This document shows, one piece after another, positions 46,262-55,608 of a DNA stretch of 64,000 bases. Numbering within the stretch: position 1 is the first letter of the stretch; each line of letters begins with the position of its first letter. The notes below the pieces were generated by a model, which was not told the DNA's origin, ran no database searches, and worked only from the letters and a program-made list of their open reading frames with translations. A program made the translations under genes and the position numbers. Source of the stretch: an uncultured Acidobacteriia bacterium (lineage in GTDB: Bacteria > Acidobacteriota > Terriglobia > Bryobacterales > Bryobacteraceae); the NCBI GenBank assembly GCA_903828455.1, contig CAIKMJ010000002.1:62001-126000 (forward strand). Reading direction: 5' to 3'.

Positions 46262-48049
46262 CTAGCGGAACTCCATCGAAAACGGCATCATCCGCAACAT
46301 CCCGCCGCGCAGCCAGATTCTCAGCCGCGCGTCGCGCCAGACCGCCCCGAGCGGCCCCAGCCCCGCAGCCTGCAGCAACCCGTCTGCGCCCGCATTCCGG
46401 TCCGCCCGCAACCCGGCCAGCCGCAGCATCGCCTCCGGCCCCGCATCGGCCGCGCGCAGCAGCATATCGAGCACGCTCCGCCTTCCCGGATAAACCACGA
46501 GGTTGATCTTCTCCCCGGTGCCGATCTTCGCCCGCCGCCGGATCATCTCGATCGCCCGGTCGATCCCCCCGATCTCATCCACCAGCCCGTTCACCTTCGC
46601 CTGCGCTCCCAGCCACACGCGCCCTTCGGCTATCGGCCGGATCTCCCCGACCGGCCGGTTCCTCGCGCCCGCCACTTTTGTCACGAAGTCTTCATACTCC
46701 GCATCGATGCCATCCCGCAGCTTCTGCCGCGCTTCCGCCGTCAGCGGCGCATAATCGGAATCGATCAGCGCAAATTTACCCCGCGCCACCTGTTCCTTCG
46801 ACACCCCCACCTTCTCGTAAAGTCCACGCAGATTCGGTTTGCCGAACACCACCCCGATCGAACCGGTAATCGTCGCCGGATACGCCAGCAGCGGATCGCC
46901 CGTCATCGCCATGTAGTAGCCGCCCGACGCCGCGTCATCCGACATCGAAATCACCACCGGCTTTTTCTTCTTCAGCTCATTCATCGCCCGCCACATCTCG
47001 TCGGACGCCACCACTTCCCCGCCCGGCGAATTAATGCGCACGATCACGCCCTTCACTCCGCCGTCCGCCCCAACCTTCTCCAGCATGCGGTCGAACGCGG
47101 AGGATTCAATCCCGTCGGCGTCGGACGAATCCTCGCTGCCCCGCGTGATATCGCCCTCTCCCACCACAAACGCTATGCGGTTCGGCCCTGTGCTGATCGC
47201 CGGATCGGCATTCGCCGCGTAGTCGTGTTCGGAAATCCGCTTCAGCTCGCTCTGGTGCAGCCGGCTCTTCATCTCCTCCAGCACCTGATCTTCATAGCGA
47301 ACGTCGTCGATCAGCCCCTTCGCCTTCGCCTGCGCCGCCAGAAACGGCCCTTCGTCGATAATCGCCCGCACACTGGCCGCGTCTTTATTCCTCCCGCGCG
47401 CCACCGTGGAAACCAGATCGCCATATAGCTGATCCGCCAGACTAGTCATCACCTCGCGCGTCTCCGGCGACATCGAAGACCGCGTGAACATGTCGCCGAA
47501 ATCCTTATATTTGCCCGCATGCTCCACGTCGATCTCAACGCCCAGCTTGTCCAGCGTGTTTTTGAAGTAGAGGAGTTCGAAGCCCACCCCCTTGAGGTTC
47601 AGCTCGTCCGACGGAACCATGTAGATCTTCTGGCACGCCGTCGCCAGATAATACTCCCGCAGCCCGGGCGCCTTCAGATAAGCAATGAGCGGCTTGCCCG
47701 ACTTGCGGAACTGCTCCAGGTCGGCGCGGATCTCCTGCATCTTCGCCCACCCGATGCTCACACCCTGCGGCTCGAAGACGACGGCTTTAATCCGGCTGTC
47801 CGCCGCCGCATGCCGCAGCATCGACCACACGTTCTCCACCGTCACCGGCGCCCGCTCCGCAAAAAACGGCACCTCCACGTCGAGCGCCGGCTTTTCCGGC
47901 ACGCTCCCGCTCAGGCGCAGAACAAGCGTCGAACCCTCTTCCACCGCCGGCGTCCGGCCGCGAAAAGAGAGTGCCGCAACCACCGCAATCGCACAGAGAA
48001 TAAGGACGATGCCGAACCCCGTAATCACGCCCCACACGAATTTACTCAT
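46262..48049 (-). CDS. sppA: Signal peptide peptidase SppA (67K type)
   Basis: 595 residues with one N-terminal membrane anchor (about 5-28). Tandem ClpP/crotonase-like halves are evident. The catalytic lysine should be Lys180 in EHAGKYKDFGDM of the first half, and the serine Ser375 in SDDAASGGYYMAMTGDP of the second. It is a periplasmic-facing serine protease that degrades cleaved signal peptides. Full length for the long form. The 206 bp before 46262, up to the MgtE-N start, hold a short GC hairpin and no gene. Confidence 0.93.
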   Translation of the reverse strand: MSKFVWGVITGFGIVLILCAIAVVAALSFRGRTPAVEEGSTLVLRLSGSVPEKPALDVEVPFFAERAPVTVENVWSMLRHAAADSRIKAVVFEPQGVSIGWAKMQEIRADLEQFRKSGKPLIAYLKAPGLREYYLATACQKIYMVPSDELNLKGVGFELLYFKNTLDKLGVEIDVEHAGKYKDFGDMFTRSSMSPETREVMTSLADQLYGDLVSTVARGRNKDAASVRAIIDEGPFLAAQAKAKGLIDDVRYEDQVLEEMKSRLHQSELKRISEHDYAANADPAISTGPNRIAFVVGEGDITRGSEDSSDADGIESSAFDRMLEKVGADGGVKGVIVRINSPGGEVVASDEMWRAMNELKKKKPVVISMSDDAASGGYYMAMTGDPLLAYPATITGSIGVVFGKPNLRGLYEKVGVSKEQVARGKFALIDSDYAPLTAEARQKLRDGIDAEYEDFVTKVAGARNRPVGEIRPIAEGRVWLGAQAKVNGLVDEIGGIDRAIEMIRRRAKIGTGEKINLVVYPGRRSVLDMLLRAADAGPEAMLRLAGLRADRNAGADGLLQAAGLGPLGAVWRDARLRIWLRGGMLRMMPFSMEFR

Positions 48050-48093
48050 TCACGCCACGCGCTCCCGTCCCGAAGTTAGCACGCCCGGAGCAC

Positions 48094-48163
48094 CATGACT
48101 GCGGCGCCATGAATGCCGCAACATGAACGCGGCAACATGAATGCTGCAACATGGCGCGGCACC
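48094..48163. repeat. Five 14-bp intergenic tandem repeats
   Basis: Units start at 48094, 48108, 48122, 48136 and 48150. Units 2-4 follow the consensus CATGAAYGCBGCAA, and the first and last are degenerate. They lie between sppA (minus) and fkbH (plus), at the edge of the polysaccharide locus, in a 246-bp gap with no gene. The unit length is not a multiple of three and frames across the repeat have no coding character. Confidence 0.85.
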
Positions 48164-48295
48164 CTCCGTGCGCTGATGCCCACATAGTTTTGCCCGTCCC
48201 GCGCCCGCTGTGGCAAACTGAAGTTGCCAGCAGGACGAACAGCCCCAGGCGGGAATGCCGCAACCAACTTCTAACCTTATTACCGGACCGGCCGC

Positions 48296-50059
48296 GTGAC
48301 TCTCAACCAGGCGCTTGCGCTCATCCGGTCGGCCAGAGACAGCGGCGGGGAAAAGCAACCGCACTGCCTGCTGTGTGGCTTTGAACCTCTGCATCTCAAA
48401 ACGCTGTTTCAGGCTCACCTGCTGGAGCGCCTCCCGGGCTCGGCTGTGGAAATTCAGACCGGCATTTATGGCGACCTGCCAGGCGGTCTGGCCGCGGCCG
48501 CCGAATCGTCCGCTCTCGGCGCCGCCGTCGTGCTCGAATGGAGCGACTTCGATCCCCGCCTCGGCCTGCGCAGCAGCGGCGGCTGGGCCGAACACCTGCA
48601 GTCCGATATCCTGGCCAGCGCACGGCAGCGCGCCGCGCACATCGAAACGTCGCTCGAAAAGCTGGGCCGCCGCATGCCGGTCGCCCTCGCGCCGCCGAAC
48701 CTTCCGCTCCTGCCCCTCGGCAACACCGTTTCCGCCCAGGCCAGCGTCGTCGAACTGGAACTGGAACACCTTCTCGCGTCATTTCTGAGCCGCGCCGCCC
48801 GCCTGCCCGGCGTCCGCATCGTCCAGCGCAATCGCCTCGACCGCATCCCCGTCGCCGAGCGCCTCGACGCCAAAATGGAACTGCTCGCCGGCTTTCCCTA
48901 CACCGTCCCGTTCGCCGATCTCCTCGCCGCCTCACTCGCCGACGTCCTCTATCAGCCCTCCCCCCGCAAGGGCCTCATCACCGACCTCGACGACACCCTC
49001 TGGGCCGGCATCGTCGGCGAAATCGGCGTCGAACACGTCTCCTGGCACCAGGAGAGCCACAGCCAGACCCACGGCCTCTACCAGCAGATGCTCGGCCACC
49101 TGGCCGGCTGCGGCGTCCTCCTCGCCGTCTGCTCCAAGAACGAACTCACCACCGTGGAACAGGCTCTCGCCCGCCCCGACCTGTTTCTGAAATCCGAATC
49201 CCTCTTCCCCGTCTGCGCCGACTGGGAGCCGAAGTCCAAAGCCGTCGCCCGCATCCTCCGCACCTGGAACATTGCCGAGGATGCCGTCGTTTTTATCGAC
49301 GACAGCCCCATGGAACTCGACGAAGTCCGCCGCGCCTTCCCCGGCATCACCTGCCGCCAGTTCCACGGCAAGGATCCCGCCAAAGTCTGGCAACTTCTCG
49401 GCGAACTGCGCGATCTGTTCGGCAAGCCGCTGCTCATGGAGGAAGACCGCCTCCGCCAGGCGAGCATCCGCGCTTCCGCTCAGCTCGATGAGATGGGCGA
49501 CGAAGCCGCTTCACCCGAATTCCTCCGCAGCCTCGACGGCAAAGTTACGCTCGACTGGCGCATCACGCCGGGCGACAAACGCCCCCTCGAACTGATCAAC
49601 AAGACCAACCAGTTCAACCTGAACGGACTCCGCATCGGTGAAGGCGAATGGCAGCGCGCCCTCGAAGATCCCGCCACGGTGCTGGCCGTCGTCTCCTACG
49701 CCGATAAATTCGGCCCGCTCGGCAAAGTGGCCGTGGCGCTCGGCAAAGCGGAACCGGATGAAAACGGCGTCACGCGGCTCCATATATCCCATTGGGTGAT
49801 GAGCTGCCGCGCATTCTCCCGCCGTCTGGAATACCATACTCTTGAGGGTCTTTTCCGCCATACCGGCGCGGCAGAGATCGTTTTCGCCTTCGCGGAAACG
49901 GAAAAGAACAAGCCGCTGCGGGATTTCCTCCGCGCCGCGGGAATTGCGCCGCCGGCCGCCGAAGTCCCGAACGCCGGCGCCGCGTACCGCCTGACTCGCG
50001 ACGCGTTCTACGCTCAGAACCATGTTTTGCCGCACGAAACAGTGGACGTGAAAATATGA
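48296..50059 (+). CDS. FkbH-type HAD-IIIC family protein (glyceryl-ACP synthase-like)
   Basis: 587 residues from a GTG at 48296. A variable N-terminal domain (1-200) precedes a HAD phosphatase domain with the DxDxT-type motif DLDDTLWAG at 230-238, KNE and FIDDSPMELDEV. The C-terminal part (about 420-560) is the GNAT-like domain typical of FkbH, with PLELINKTNQFNLNGLR. FkbH proteins take the glyceryl group from 1,3-bisphosphoglycerate and load it onto an acyl carrier protein. The ACP gene overlaps by 4 bp (ATGA), which strongly supports that partnership. It heads the cassette of the polysaccharide locus. Confidence 0.85.
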   Translation: MTLNQALALIRSARDSGGEKQPHCLLCGFEPLHLKTLFQAHLLERLPGSAVEIQTGIYGDLPGGLAAAAESSALGAAVVLEWSDFDPRLGLRSSGGWAEHLQSDILASARQRAAHIETSLEKLGRRMPVALAPPNLPLLPLGNTVSAQASVVELELEHLLASFLSRAARLPGVRIVQRNRLDRIPVAERLDAKMELLAGFPYTVPFADLLAASLADVLYQPSPRKGLITDLDDTLWAGIVGEIGVEHVSWHQESHSQTHGLYQQMLGHLAGCGVLLAVCSKNELTTVEQALARPDLFLKSESLFPVCADWEPKSKAVARILRTWNIAEDAVVFIDDSPMELDEVRRAFPGITCRQFHGKDPAKVWQLLGELRDLFGKPLLMEEDRLRQASIRASAQLDEMGDEAASPEFLRSLDGKVTLDWRITPGDKRPLELINKTNQFNLNGLRIGEGEWQRALEDPATVLAVVSYADKFGPLGKVAVALGKAEPDENGVTRLHISHWVMSCRAFSRRLEYHTLEGLFRHTGAAEIVFAFAETEKNKPLRDFLRAAGIAPPAAEVPNAGAAYRLTRDAFYAQNHVLPHETVDVKI

Positions 50060-50304
50060 ACGACACCGAAAAGCGCCTCGCGCTTTGTTTTGCCAATGTT
50101 TTTCCCGAACTGAGCGACGATCAGATCCGCCGCGCCAGCACCGCTTCCATCGCCGCCTGGGACTCGGTCGCCCACATCACCCTGCTGACCAGCATCGGGG
50201 AGGAATTCGGCATCGATCTCGATTTCGAAGAGTTTGCCGAAGCCAACTCCTTCGCCGCCGTCCTTGAACTGGTTCGCGCGAGATCCGCGAATGCCGGAAA
50301 CTAA
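50056..50304 (+). CDS. Free-standing acyl carrier protein
   Basis: 82 residues. The phosphopantetheine attachment site is Ser37 in WDSVAHITLL. An acidic helix 2/3 (EEFGIDLDFEEF) completes the ACP fold. It is distinct from a fatty-acid-synthase AcpP by its short basic N-terminus and its place between fkbH and a VOC gene. It is the expected carrier for the glyceryl thioester made by the FkbH protein. It overlaps the preceding gene by 4 bp and the following one by 14 bp. Confidence 0.9.
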   Translation: MNDTEKRLALCFANVFPELSDDQIRRASTASIAAWDSVAHITLLTSIGEEFGIDLDFEEFAEANSFAAVLELVRARSANAGN

Positions 50305-50743
50305 AGGCATAACGCTGCACCATATCGGTTGCGTCGTGCCGTCGATTGAAGACAGCATCGAGCGTTATAAAGCGGCGCTCGGGGCAACCACCGTATCGCA
50401 GGTTTTCGAAGACCCCATCCAGCGCTCTCGCGTCGCCTTCCTCGATCTCCCCACCCCGGGTCCGGCCCATCACGGCCAGGTGCTTTTCGAGCTGGTTCAA
50501 CCCGCCGCGCCGGATTCCCCGGTCGCGCGCTTTCTCGGCAAAGGTGGCGGCCTCCATCATCTTTGTTACGAAGTTGACGACCTTGCCGAACAGATCCGGC
50601 TGATGAAACTGCAGCGTGCCCTGCTCATCAGTTCACCCAAACCGGCTGTCGCCTTTGGCGGCCGCCGCATCGCCTGGATGCGCACCCCCGATGCTCTCCT
50701 GATCGAATATCTGGAGCGCCGTCTGCCGGAATCCGCCGATTGA
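50291..50743 (+). CDS. VOC-fold protein, methylmalonyl-CoA-epimerase-like
   Basis: 150 residues from the ATG at 50291; the longer frame to 50234 would lie inside the ACP. It consists of two beta-alpha-beta-beta-beta units with the metal-ligand pattern HHIGCVV, LFELVQP, LHHLCYEV and LIEYLE (His, Glu/Gln, His, Glu). Relatives include methylmalonyl-CoA epimerase and glyoxalase. In this context it may act on a carrier-bound hydroxyacyl group, perhaps as epimerase or isomerase, but the reaction is not known. Confidence 0.8.
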   Translation: MPETKGITLHHIGCVVPSIEDSIERYKAALGATTVSQVFEDPIQRSRVAFLDLPTPGPAHHGQVLFELVQPAAPDSPVARFLGKGGGLHHLCYEVDDLAEQIRLMKLQRALLISSPKPAVAFGGRRIAWMRTPDALLIEYLERRLPESAD

Positions 50744-50768
50744 AGATCAACCGCATGGACCGGATCGT

Positions 50769-51872
50769 ATGAGCACCGAATCAGTTGTGCGCGTCAGACC
50801 CTGGCTTCCCGGCGACGAGGATGCCATCTGCCGCATCGCCGCGCGCAATGGTCTGAGCGCCCTCGATCCCTCCACAATCCGCAACAGCAGAAGCCTCCAT
50901 CCGTTCGCTCATGAGTTCCGCGACATCCCGGCCGGCTGGGTTCTGGAGATCGACGGCGCCATCGTCGGCAACCTCAGCAACATTCACATGCTGTATGAAC
51001 TGGGTGGCAGACGCTTGCTCGCCACCGTGGCCTCCGCCTGGGCGGTCGATTCCGAACACCGCGGAAAGGCGCTGCGCCTCATGAGCACGTTCTTCCGCCA
51101 GAAGGGCGTCGACCTGCTGCTGAACGTCAGCGCCAGTCCCGCCACCGCCAAAATTCTAACCGGGATGAAGATCCCGCGCCTCCCGATTCCGGACTACGGC
51201 CGGCCCTGCTTCTGGGCGACGCGGCCCCGCGCCTTCGCCCGTGCCGCCCTCACACGCCGCGGCATCTCCGGCGCGGCGGCACTCGCCTGGCCAGCGGGAT
51301 TCGCCTTGCTGGCCCGCGACGTAATTCGTCAAAGCGGACGCGGGCGCCTGTCCTCGGCTGTACGTCGCATCGATGCTTTCGACGACCGCTTCGATGACCT
51401 CTGGAACGACATCGCGGCCGGACCCGTGCGCCTGCGCGCCGTCCGGACCCGCGCCGTCCTCGAGTGGCGGTACCGGGCCGAGCTGCGGGAACGCCGCGCC
51501 TCGATCCTGATCGCCGAACGCGCCGGCAGACTCTCCGGTTACGCCGTCCTGACCAGCCGGCCGGATTCCGATGCCGCCGCGGAAGGTGGAATGAGCCTCT
51601 GCGACGTCGCCGACCTGCAGGCCGCCGGCGACGACCCTGCAACCTTCCGCGATCTTCTTCTCGCCTGCATCCGCAGCGCCCGCGAAGACGGCAGGGATGC
51701 CGTCAAATTCATGACCGGTACCCCGGCCAAACGCCTGCCCGCGGAGCGACTGCATCCCATCAGCTACCAGATGCCTTTCTGGCAGCAATACTTCCAGGCC
51801 GGCTCCCCGGAACTGGCAGCCGCGCTGGCTGGCGCCGATGCCTGGGACTTCTCTCTGTTCGATACTTTTTAA
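50769..51872 (+). CDS. Tandem GNAT-domain protein
   Basis: 367 residues. The first GNAT half has LLATVASAWAVDSEHRGKALRLMSTFF, with an acetyl-CoA-loop-like RGK segment near residue 97. The second half begins about residue 200 (IDAFDDRFDDLWNDI) and has a degenerate acceptor part. Paired GNAT proteins often transfer acyl groups to sugars or lipids. It lies 25 bp after the VOC gene on the same strand and is likely part of the same operon. Confidence 0.68.
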   Translation: MSTESVVRVRPWLPGDEDAICRIAARNGLSALDPSTIRNSRSLHPFAHEFRDIPAGWVLEIDGAIVGNLSNIHMLYELGGRRLLATVASAWAVDSEHRGKALRLMSTFFRQKGVDLLLNVSASPATAKILTGMKIPRLPIPDYGRPCFWATRPRAFARAALTRRGISGAAALAWPAGFALLARDVIRQSGRGRLSSAVRRIDAFDDRFDDLWNDIAAGPVRLRAVRTRAVLEWRYRAELRERRASILIAERAGRLSGYAVLTSRPDSDAAAEGGMSLCDVADLQAAGDDPATFRDLLLACIRSAREDGRDAVKFMTGTPAKRLPAERLHPISYQMPFWQQYFQAGSPELAAALAGADAWDFSLFDTF

Positions 51873-51927
51873 TCCTGCGGCCCTTTCTTCGCTACTCGGC
51901 AACTGATTGCATGTGTAGTATTGAAGA

Positions 51928-52761
51928 ATGGGTCTTCCCGGTTTTCTCGATCGACCGCTGAAGAGCGTGCGGGTTTTATTCCGCGCCGTCAACGGACTCG
52001 GTCTGCCCGCCACGCTGCAGTTGGTTCAGCGCCAGATTGGCAGCGCGTTTGGACAAGGACCGGAGACCATATACCGCATCCGCGTGCCGGGATACCCTCA
52101 GCCGATTTCAATCCGCGGCGGTCAAAGCACCGACGGTTTCGCGTTCTACCAGCACCTCGCCATGCAGGACCTCGATATCTTCGACCTCGGCTCGCCGAAG
52201 CTGATTATCGATGCCGGTGCCAATATCGGGATGGCCTCTCTCTACCTGCTCAAACGGTACCCCTCGGTGAAAATCGTCGCCGTCGAACCCGATCCGGAGA
52301 CGTTTGAACTCTGCCGCGCAAACCTCGCCGCGTACGCCGACAGGGTCGTGCTGGTGAAGGGCGCCGTATGGAGCAGTTGCGGAGAACTGGTCTTCGTCCG
52401 CAACCAGTCGGAATGGAACAGTCACGTGCAGGGCGCGGAGAACGTACACGCCGGCCAGGAAGCACAGGCAGCTCCGGCGACGGAAATTCGCGTGCAGTCC
52501 TTCGATCTTCCCTCCCTGATTGCGCTCGGCGGCGGGGGGCCCGTGGATCTGCTCAAAATGGACATCGAAGGCAGCGAGGCCGAAGTATTCGCCCGCAATC
52601 CCGACAGCTGGCTTTCCGCGGTCCGCAATATCATCATCGAACTGCACGGACCCGAGTGCGACAAGAGCTTCGCTGCCGCGCTGACCGGTTATGAGTACGA
52701 AGCCTTCCCGCTGCGCTCGGTGACTGTCTGCCGGAATTTGCGGCCCCGACTTCCGTCCTGA
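51928..52761 (+). CDS. FkbM family methyltransferase
   Basis: 277 residues with a SAM-binding motif KLIIDAGANIGMASLYLLKRY and VKIVAVEPDPETFELCRANL. The FkbM block LLKMDIEGSEAEVFA is complete. These enzymes O-methylate polyketides or sugars in surface polysaccharides. The stop is followed closely by the acyltransferase gene (ATG at 52780). The N-terminal 60 residues are a helical extension. Confidence 0.87.
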   Translation: MGLPGFLDRPLKSVRVLFRAVNGLGLPATLQLVQRQIGSAFGQGPETIYRIRVPGYPQPISIRGGQSTDGFAFYQHLAMQDLDIFDLGSPKLIIDAGANIGMASLYLLKRYPSVKIVAVEPDPETFELCRANLAAYADRVVLVKGAVWSSCGELVFVRNQSEWNSHVQGAENVHAGQEAQAAPATEIRVQSFDLPSLIALGGGGPVDLLKMDIEGSEAEVFARNPDSWLSAVRNIIIELHGPECDKSFAAALTGYEYEAFPLRSVTVCRNLRPRLPS

Positions 52762-52779
52762 TTGCGCACTTTCTCCGGC

Positions 52780-53949
52780 ATGAGCCTCAACTCTCTCTTC
52801 CTTGGCCTGCGCCGCCATACCAGCTCCGGACTCTACATTCCGGAGCTTGACGGCCTTCGCTTCGTCGCTATTCTTTGCGTATTTATCTTTCATCTCGCCG
52901 GCGATGTGGTGCGCCACAATCCCCCCGGCGTTCCCGACCCCGACTCGGCGTTCTTCTACCTCACCCAGCAGCTGAACATCGGCGTGCCCCTCTTCTTCGC
53001 CATCAGCGGCATGATCCTCGGTCTCCCCTTTGCCCGCTACTGGCTTCTCGCCGGGCCCAAAATCTCACTGAAGCGCTACTTCCTCCGCCGCGTCACGCGC
53101 CTCGAACCGCCCTACATCGCCGCTCTTCTCCTCCTGTTCGTGGTCAAGCTCGCCGGCCACCGGGGCACGGTGCCGGAGATGATCCCGCACCTCGGCGCCA
53201 GTGTCCTCTACCTGCACAGTCTGCTTTACCGCGACATGAGCACCATCAATCCCGTCGCCTGGTCACTCGAAGTGGAAGTGCAGTTTTACATCCTCGCCCC
53301 GGTGCTGGCGCTCGTCTTCGCCGTGCGTTCCGCGGCGCTGCGCCGGTTGCTGATCTGCCTTGCCATCGTTGTGGCGGCCGCACTCAATCCGTGGACCGAC
53401 ATGAACGTCTCCCGCGGTAATCTCGCCACCTGGATGGCCCATCTTTCTCTGGCAGGCAACATTCAGTACTTCCTGACCGGCTTCCTGCTGGCAGATTTCT
53501 TCCTGGTCCTGCCGGTCGCCAAATACCGCAACCACCGCTGGGACATTGTGACGCTGCTCGGCTGGCCAGCCCTGATTTTTCTGTTGATCCGTTACACGCA
53601 GATCGCGAACGTCGCGCTGCCGGCCGTCATCCTGCTCCTGTATGTGGCGGTGTTTTACGGAACCCGGTCGAGCCGCCTGTTCGCCACGCTCTGGGTGGCC
53701 TCCATCGGCGGCATGTGTTACTCCATCTACCTGCTGCACAATTACGCGATCGCCGTCCTCGGCTTCATCACGGAACGGATCGGCCAGGGACTTCCCTTCG
53801 AAGCCCGCTTCGTCATTCAGTCGCTGATCATGACACCGGCCGTGCTCGCCCTTTGCATTGTCTTTTACCGGCTGATCGAACAGCCCTGCATGCGGCCGGA
53901 CTGGCCTGCCCGCCTCCGCCGGTTCGCACTCGGCAAACTGCAGGCTTAA
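52780..53949 (+). CDS. Acyltransferase_3 family (OafA-like) membrane acyltransferase
   Basis: 389 residues from the ATG at 52780; a TTG at 52762 would add six residues. About ten hydrophobic helices and the opening YIPELDGLRFVAILCVFIFHLAGD, with the family's catalytic His in FIFHLAG. INPVAWSLEVEVQFYILAPVL follows in the middle. Such enzymes acylate sugars of O-antigen or exopolysaccharide at the membrane. It could use the acyl group supplied by the FkbH/ACP cassette, which is inference. It converges on the flippase gene with 28 bp between stops. Confidence 0.85.
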   Translation: MSLNSLFLGLRRHTSSGLYIPELDGLRFVAILCVFIFHLAGDVVRHNPPGVPDPDSAFFYLTQQLNIGVPLFFAISGMILGLPFARYWLLAGPKISLKRYFLRRVTRLEPPYIAALLLLFVVKLAGHRGTVPEMIPHLGASVLYLHSLLYRDMSTINPVAWSLEVEVQFYILAPVLALVFAVRSAALRRLLICLAIVVAAALNPWTDMNVSRGNLATWMAHLSLAGNIQYFLTGFLLADFFLVLPVAKYRNHRWDIVTLLGWPALIFLLIRYTQIANVALPAVILLLYVAVFYGTRSSRLFATLWVASIGGMCYSIYLLHNYAIAVLGFITERIGQGLPFEARFVIQSLIMTPAVLALCIVFYRLIEQPCMRPDWPARLRRFALGKLQA

Positions 53950-53977
53950 CCAGGATTCGGTTCCGGCCCGGCGCCTG

Positions 53978-55483
53978 TTATTCCGCCACCGCGACTTCGC
54001 TCTTCCCGGCGCGCAGCCCGGCGAAGAACCGGTAGAACCGCATCACGCGCTGCCGGAACAATCCCCACAGCACCGCCGCATAGACCAGTCCGCCCAGCGC
54101 CACTTCCTCGCCCAGCCCCGGCCAGCCATGGGGCATCTGCATCCGCCTGAAACCATATATCGACGCCACCATACCGGCCGAACCCACCATCGCCGGCAGG
54201 ATCGCCGCCGCATACTTCCACACGCCGCAGCGGAGTTCCCGGAACAACCGCACCGCCAGCGGCAACACCGTAATCGGCGACATCATCAGCCACGTTGCCG
54301 CCACCACCGCCACCCCGCGCGGCGAGGCGAAGTAGAACGCAAACGGCATCAGCACGAAGTTCAGAATCGACATCCACATGGTGAACCGCGTCAGCCGCAG
54401 CGTCGTGAGCACCTGGCTGATCAGATACGCCATGGACCGGATGCACATAAAAACCGCCAGCCAGCTCAGCGGCCCGGCGGCCGCCGCCCACTTCGGACCC
54501 AGCAGCAGTTCCACCGCTTCCGGCGCCACCACCGCCAGCCCGAACAGCAGCGGGAAAAGCGACATCGCCAGCGTCTCGCTGAAGATCAGGAAATACCGCA
54601 GCATCAGCTCTTTGTCGTGCTGCACCCGCGAAAACAAGGGCCCGGTGACCCGCATGATCATCGTGCCGACCTTCTCCGCCGGCGTGCTCGCCAGGTTCGA
54701 TGCCAGCCGGTACGCGCCCAGCGGATTCTGCCCCATCGTGCGCCCGATTACCATCGTGTCGGAAAGCCCGTTGATGCTCCCCGTCACGCGCTGCGCCGCA
54801 ATCTCCATCCCGAAGCGAAGCGGCACCCACACATCTTTCTTCCGCGGCCACGCATACCCGACCGGCCGCCACCAGATCGCCAGCGCAATATTTGCCGCCC
54901 GTCCCGTCAGCTGACCCACCGGCAGCGACCAGTAACCCATCCCGGCGTACGCACACCCGACCATCACGACAGCCGTCACCAGCGCCAGCACCGACTCGGC
55001 CAGCGACAACCGCCGGTAATCCATGTCCCGCTGCAGCAACCCCAGCGGAATGGCTTCGAGCGACGTCAGGATGAATGACACGCTCGCCACAATCACCAGA
55101 TCGTGCAGCGCCGCCGCCCGGAAAAACCTCGCGATGAGCGGCGCGGCCGCCACCGACGCCAAAAAGAAAAACGCTCCCGACAGGGCCGAAATCGTATTCA
55201 GCTGCGCCGTCACCCGCCGGTCCAGCTCCCGCATCTGCAGCACCGCCATGCCGATGCCGAACTCCGCCATGACGTTGGTCACGACGAAGTAGAACCCCGC
55301 CATCTCCACCAGCCCGTAATCGGCCGGCGAAAGCAGCCGCGCCGTGATCAGCACCGATGGCCAGGAAATAATCTGCGAGATCCACTTCGCGCCCACCGTC
55401 CACGCCAGCCCGCCCACCAGCGCGCGGTCCAGATGCTTCGGTTCGGGCGGCGTCGCGTCAGGCGCGTGATCTGGTTCAGACAT
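53978..55483 (-). CDS. Wzx/MATE-like polysaccharide flippase
   Basis: 501 residues with about 12-14 hydrophobic helices. The N-terminal block LVGGLAWTVGAKWISQIISWP and LLSPADYGLVEMAG is characteristic of the PST/MVF flippase superfamily. It would export lipid-linked repeat units across the inner membrane. The N-terminal 20 residues are hydrophilic and proline-rich. It sits between two acyltransferase genes of the opposite orientation. Confidence 0.86.
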   Translation of the reverse strand: MSEPDHAPDATPPEPKHLDRALVGGLAWTVGAKWISQIISWPSVLITARLLSPADYGLVEMAGFYFVVTNVMAEFGIGMAVLQMRELDRRVTAQLNTISALSGAFFFLASVAAAPLIARFFRAAALHDLVIVASVSFILTSLEAIPLGLLQRDMDYRRLSLAESVLALVTAVVMVGCAYAGMGYWSLPVGQLTGRAANIALAIWWRPVGYAWPRKKDVWVPLRFGMEIAAQRVTGSINGLSDTMVIGRTMGQNPLGAYRLASNLASTPAEKVGTMIMRVTGPLFSRVQHDKELMLRYFLIFSETLAMSLFPLLFGLAVVAPEAVELLLGPKWAAAAGPLSWLAVFMCIRSMAYLISQVLTTLRLTRFTMWMSILNFVLMPFAFYFASPRGVAVVAATWLMMSPITVLPLAVRLFRELRCGVWKYAAAILPAMVGSAGMVASIYGFRRMQMPHGWPGLGEEVALGGLVYAAVLWGLFRQRVMRFYRFFAGLRAGKSEVAVAE

Positions 55484-55608
55484 TCAGGTATGAAATTCGT
55501 GCGCTGCGGAATGCGCCGGTGGAACAGCTTCCGGCACTACTTCGGATTGTACTAGGGTGCGCCAACAGCCCGGGAATCGGAACCGTGCACCACCCGTAAC
55601 GATGACCC

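Noticed and set aside
48094-48163. CRISPR array or transposon end
   Set aside because: Units are contiguous without spacers, and there is no transposase or terminal inverted repeat.
53946-55403. 485-residue Gly-rich frame overlapping the flippase gene
   Set aside because: Shifted frame on the same strand with very high Gly/Ala/Arg content; the flippase frame has the membrane helices.
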